Origin: Whitmania pigra
Lineage: Eukaryota > Annelida > Clitellata > Hirudinida > Haemopidae
Length of the DNA stretch: 64,000 bases
Direction: 5' to 3'
Assembly (NCBI GenBank): GCA_021613335.1
Contig: JAJTWR010000461.1
Location: 62,001 to 126,000, forward strand
Shown here piece after piece: positions 60,161-64,000 of the stretch (within the stretch, counting starts at the first letter, position 1; each line of letters starts with the position of its first letter). The notes beneath the pieces are model-generated. The model saw nothing but the letters and a program-made list of their open reading frames with translations, was not told the origin of the DNA and made no database searches. The position numbers were made by a program, and so were the translations under genes.

Positions 60161-62660
60161 TAATAATAATAATAATAATAATAATCAATAATAATAATAA
60201 TCATAATAATAATAATAATAATAATAATAATATAATACTAATAATAATAATAATAATTTGTAAGGCGCTACGTGCTAGAGCAACTACAGAAGCGACACTT
60301 TTATGCATTACATTTCATACGAACAAGACTTTTAAAGATATTCGAGCATTATATGTTTAAAATCATCTTTTAATTTACTCATACAAATACATTTACTGAA
60401 ATGTGTTTTTATTCTTGTTTAAAGTGAAACTAGCCATGCTTAAAATTCGGATCCCATGCAGCTGCAATTACGAGGTTGTCGGGGTTCGCATCGAGAATGA
60501 TTGAGTTGGCCTTTTGTCCACTCCCACTCAAAAACATATCCAGCGATAGAGTTGATTCGTCAGTTATGAAGATAATTTCCTTCAATGTCATAATAACGAC
60601 GGCTAAAATGACAGCAGCGATAACAACAATAATAATAATGATGATGATAATGGTAGTGTAATATTATTGAACGTTAATATTTCACCTATTAATATTTTTA
60701 ATGTATTGCATTTAATAATGTATGATGGTCTAACACTTAAAAAAAAATTCAATGATAATACATCTTAAATAACAAATATTATACAGATTTTTACCCCGGA
60801 GGCTGCTATTCCTTTAGGTATCTGATTGTTGCCAAAACTGATGTGTGTTCTCAAAAAGTCACCGTTGTAGTCACACGATTTGACCTGATTCGATTTCTCT
60901 TCAACCCAGAATAAATTCGAACCCTCGATGGTGATTGAAGAGGGCTTAAGGGTGTCGGGGCTCTCGACCAAAATCATCCTATCATCGCCGTTTAAGATCG
61001 AACGCTCAATTCGTGGAGACTGCGCAGACGCATCGGACCAGAATAAATACCTTGAAATTATTTTCAATTCTTTTAAAAATAAAATTTCCTATTTTTAACA
61101 GCTTCTGCGACTGTATGAGTAAATAAATTTATATGTTCAAACTTAATTAATAATAAACAAACAATGTTAGAAAAAGTAAAAAAATTCTTAATTTTTATCA
61201 TTATCATGTCATTATCAATTGTTAGCTATTTAAAATAAATCACATTCCTTAATAGTTTTTAGGACCCACTGACCCTTTCTCCACGTCACATGAAATGGAA
61301 ACTGGATTTTCCACGTTGACTGAATGAATCACATTCACCAAGGTTTTTCCTTGACGTTCAGTAATTACAGAAATAGCCTTGATTTTAAAACATAATTACA
61401 CAATTCAATTTCTAAAAATATGTAAACAGTAGTTAATTCATTAAATTTTGTTTATAGCATTGAATTGTATTAACATTTTTAATTGATTTATAAAAAAATA
61501 AGTTTCTTACGCCACGAGAATCGATGAAATAAATATTATTCGTTGCCCAGTCGATCGTGAATTTGGTGATGTTCGAAAAGGCGTTCATTTTATTTGGAGT
61601 GGCTGGGGGCCATGCAAAGGTTTTAAGCCTGCTTTGGAACATGATGTATGCCAAGTTTGATTTGTCGACCCAATAAATGGTATCAGTCCTTGGATTGTAA
61701 CTGAGAGCCGAATACTGTGCCCTGTTTTGTGGTTGACTGTATGAGAATCGAGCTGAATTGCTTATGAACTTTTCGGGCTGGCCACTCAGACTTCGGAACT
61801 TCGACCATGTGCCGAATTTCTGTTCCCATATCAGAACTGGTTCTGAGTTGGATGCGACTAATAAATTGAATAAAAACATTCCTAAATAATATTGCATGTT
61901 TTCATTTTATAATTTTTATTCGTTGTTGTTTCGTGTAGCTCAATAGCTTGACCCACCATTCGAGCCAGTTACAGTTGATCAAATGATTTATTATTTTATG
62001 CGAAGTATATTTCACAACATGGTAATTATTTCAAAACTTCGTCATAAAGCACGTAAACCTTTATGTTCTCGAAAGCCGTCAGTTTCTGTTACACCTAAAC
62101 CCAACAAAAGGCTTTCATTCAGCTTTACTAATAATACTCCTCATTATTATTCATTTGTTATTAAAATGACAATTTAAGTTGTTGTTGTTGTTATTATAGA
62201 CGAGTGACGTGAAAGACATTTTTTCATCCTCGAATAACACTCGTTCTTTCCAATACACATTCGTATCGACCGATGATGAGTCATACACCTGGAGAGGGCA
62301 GAACACGTGGCATCTTTCGAGCAGGAATTTTGTTTGTTATCACTAAATGTTCAAATCGTGATAAATATATTTAGCTCAAGAAGGATTGCTCCTGTCATGT
62401 TTATCAACATTTGACAAACAGTTGGCTTACAGACGTTATTGACAAATATTCATTACCTCCTGAGAATTGAGTTTAACATAAAGACGAAAAATTGTTATTA
62501 ATAAATATGAACAAAAATAAATAAACATGTATTTTTGGTAAACAAAACTGTATTTCTTACCTGTTTTTATTGTTATTAGCAGGTAACTCGATAACAACAC
62601 AACAGAAACGTAAGCTTTCTTTTCCATGTCGCCTGTTCTGACGTATTCCGATATTTTCAA
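53595..62660 (-). CDS. LDL-receptor-related (LRP-like) single-pass receptor with three YWTD propellers
   Basis: About 20 reverse-strand segments encode one receptor. A signal-peptide exon (start at 62627 or 62660, MEKKAYVSVVLLSSY) is followed by a first YWTD propeller (about 61860-60470; TIYWVD, YLFWSDASA, NLFWVEE), an EGF-like module (about 59467-59345), a second propeller (about 58763-57075; LYWSQLN, RLYWSDP), a second EGF-like module (about 56755-56640), a third propeller (about 56392-54715; FFADSYHK, LVYWSEGG), a Leu-rich membrane span (about 54600-54545) with an RRRKKN stop-transfer, and a tail of about 240 residues. Propeller-EGF pairs are typical of LRP family extracellular regions. 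I found no LDLR class A module and no NPxY motif in the tail, both usual in endocytic LRPs, nor PPPSP repeats as in LRP5/6. Exon edges were not all resolved. Introns contain the AAT array and one dispersed repeat copy. Confidence 0.82.
55002..55100 (+). repeat. GGACGTC-ended dispersed repeat, copy 5 (LRP intron)
   Basis: It contains agacgtcattagaggtgaat, tctcatgttgcgcgagggtt, a C-run and cttggaaaaagctaaaatgc. It is very similar to copy 3, with a decayed right end (ctttcctgg). Confidence 0.7.
57292..57358. repeat. Mixed (AAT)n/(GAT)n microsatellite
   Basis: Trinucleotide runs of aat, gat and att fill part of an LRP intron. Confidence 0.85.
59127..59166 (-). repeat. SINE-like fragment
   Basis: On the reverse strand it carries attatagtccgttgcatgac, related to the acgtccgttgcatagc core of the copy at 30010-30090. 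Confidence 0.4.
59473..60258. repeat. Long (AAT)n microsatellite array, about 790 bp
   Basis: Almost pure AAT triplets fill the interval, with occasional AAG and AATAT interruptions. It lies in the intron before the first EGF exon of the LRP-like gene. The two long reverse-strand open frames here (poly-Ile/Leu/Tyr) are artefacts of the repeat. Confidence 0.97.
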
Positions 62661-63127
62661 GTGCAGCTTAATGACTTATTCGTAGGAGATGTTCTAACTT
62701 TTATTCATATGCAGTATATTTAAAATCATCTTACAACGTTGTTAATATTCCATTTGGTAGGAACAATCTGAATAAATGATGGTGATATCGTCTTAAGCAG
62801 GTGTCTTGAATTTGGATTGGTGTCAGGCTTCAGCACAATTTTATAATTTGAGTATTTTCTTTAATTACTTAAGGTGTCTTAAAAACCTTATGCGAAATAT
62901 AATTATTAAATAATTTTTTAATTTTATTTCCTAGCTCAGATTTAGCTTTATGTCCTAAAATTTCGATTAAATCTGATTAACCGATAGATTGCAATGGGCT
63001 TAATAATCGCACATTCAATAGACTGAGTCACATATGGAGGCTGACAATTCATACACATTCAATATGCTGTGGCTAGTGCTTAGAAATAACATGCTTACAC
63101 ACTTTTAACCTTATTGTGGTTTACTGA

Positions 63128-63305
63128 AGCATTACTTACGTGTTTACATACTTAAATCGCATTTAGTCTTCTTAGAAACTACTTGCAAAATTAAAAGCCA
63201 TTTTAAAAATTACTTACGTAAGCATTACTTACGTGTTTACATACTTAAATCGCATTTAGTCTTCTTAGAAACTACTTGCAAAATTAAAAGCCATTTTAAA
63301 AATTA
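63128..63305. repeat. 93-bp tandem duplication
   Basis: Two copies start agcattacttacgtgtttac at 63128 and 63221. They are identical over about 86 bp, indicating a recent duplication. Confidence 0.95.
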
Positions 63306-63956
63306 AAGCTTTATTTGAAATGAAAATATACAGTCGTATAGTGGTAAAACAGTAGTAAAAAAATTAAATTTGTTAGTTTGTGGTTAAATATTTCATCTTT
63401 TTCACTCATTCAAGGGAGTAAGCTCCATTGTGATTAAATATTTTCTTGCGATTTTCCAAAAAGTTCATTAAAAGCCCAAAATAGTAATTCTAAAATTTCA
63501 TGTCTTTTTCACGTCTGTATTTTGACACTTTCAAAAATATATAAAATTATTATACTTAGCACCTATACTTAGTACTTATTTTTGAAGTTTTTTCATGCTC
63601 TGCTTAGAACAAAAACAGATTTTACTGAGAAATACTTTTTACTTATTATAAGTGTCGCCACGTGTTCGACAATCACATTATTAAACTTTGAAGAACAGAT
63701 TTTCATGTGAAATGTTTTTCTAAAGATAACAATTTGTACATAATTTGCATGCTATATAAAGATTTTGCTTTTATACATTACTAATTGCGTAAATAGTGAT
63801 CTATTTATTTAAAAAGCTCTGAAAAGTTTTATTTAACCCTCATGATCCTAGTACTCTTTGGTCACGAATTGCAAAGCCTGAGCAACCATGATAGTCTTAA
63901 TGAATATGAATAATGTTTGTTGCATTGCACAAAAATAACGAAGTTTCTACTTGATG

Positions 63957-64000
63957 CCCCACAAAGTCTAGCGGTTAAAACCGCTGAATTGCATGTGCTA
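63957..64000 (+). repeat. Start of a tRNA-derived SINE (cut by window end)
   Basis: The segment gtctagcggttaaaaccgct followed by gaattgcatgtgcta resembles a tRNA D-arm/A box (AGCGGTTA). Its gcatg...cta part recalls the core of the other SINE-like copies. A real tRNA gene cannot be excluded because the 3' half is outside the window. Confidence 0.45.

Larger units (their letters stand above)
62661..64000. other. Intergenic region upstream of the LRP-like gene
   Basis: It contains the presumed LRP-like promoter, a 93-bp tandem duplication (63128-63305) and, at the right edge, the start of a tRNA-like repeat. No gene is visible. Confidence 0.5.

Noticed and set aside
59319..60204. Two long reverse-strand poly-Ile/Leu/Tyr ORFs
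   Set aside because: They come from the AAT microsatellite. Only the distal 59345-59467 part is a real (EGF) exon.

Overview
The window is nuclear DNA from an invertebrate animal, and a protostome fits best. Genes are split by short GT-AG introns, the background is strongly AT-rich, and the proteins are metazoan. They include an ER disulfide isomerase of PDIA4 type, a ciliary radial-spoke MORN protein, PTPN9 (SEC14 domain plus tyrosine phosphatase), a sex-peptide/myoinhibitory-peptide-type GPCR, METTL14, MRPL52, delta-tubulin, PATL1 and an LDL-receptor-related protein. RSPH1-like and delta-tubulin genes imply motile cilia or flagella and triplet-microtubule centrioles. The GPCR type is mainly known from protostomes. 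I cannot name the species.

Layout: 1-802 (+) 3' end of PDIA4. 1064-3465 (+) RSPH1-like MORN protein with a very long repetitive acidic tail. 3466-5390 transposon debris. 5392-7370 (-) two unrecognised adjacent genes. 7371-10474 mostly repeat-bearing intergenic DNA. 10475-15355 (-) PTPN9 in 12 exons, with a pogo/Tigger-like relic in one intron. 17414-18844 (-) single-exon GPCR. 18845-30534 a gene-poor, transposon-rich stretch of about 11.7 kb, including a hAT-like element with another inverted-repeat element nested in it. 30535-32436 (+) an intronless HECT ligase (TRIP12-type) copy with two in-frame stops. 32653-39346 (-) two tandem METTL14 genes. 39684-40324 (+) MRPL52, head-to-head with METTL14. 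40431-41681 (-) intronless delta-tubulin, tail-to-tail with MRPL52. 42518-45256 (+) an unrecognised 729-residue protein with an N-terminal MGNK. 47061-52332 (+) PATL1 in 13 exons. 53595-62660 (-) an LRP-like receptor with three YWTD propellers, one intron of which holds about 790 bp of AAT repeat. 62661-64000 intergenic DNA with a 93-bp tandem duplication and a tRNA-like SINE start.

The neighbours do not form a pathway; this is an ordinary animal gene neighbourhood. Splice models for PTPN9, METTL14, METTL14-like, MRPL52, PATL1, the RSPH1-like gene and the MGNK gene were built by hand, and each closes in frame. The most notable biology is the tandem METTL14 pair. Both copies keep the EPPL motif and share intron positions, and neither has the RGG tail of vertebrate METTL14. 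The second copy has a divergent N-terminus. Other points of interest are the broken TRIP12-type retrocopy beside that pair, a W-to-G change at the PDIA4 CGHC site, a dispersed family of about 100-135 bp repeats with GGACGTC ends (five copies), and the nested transposons.
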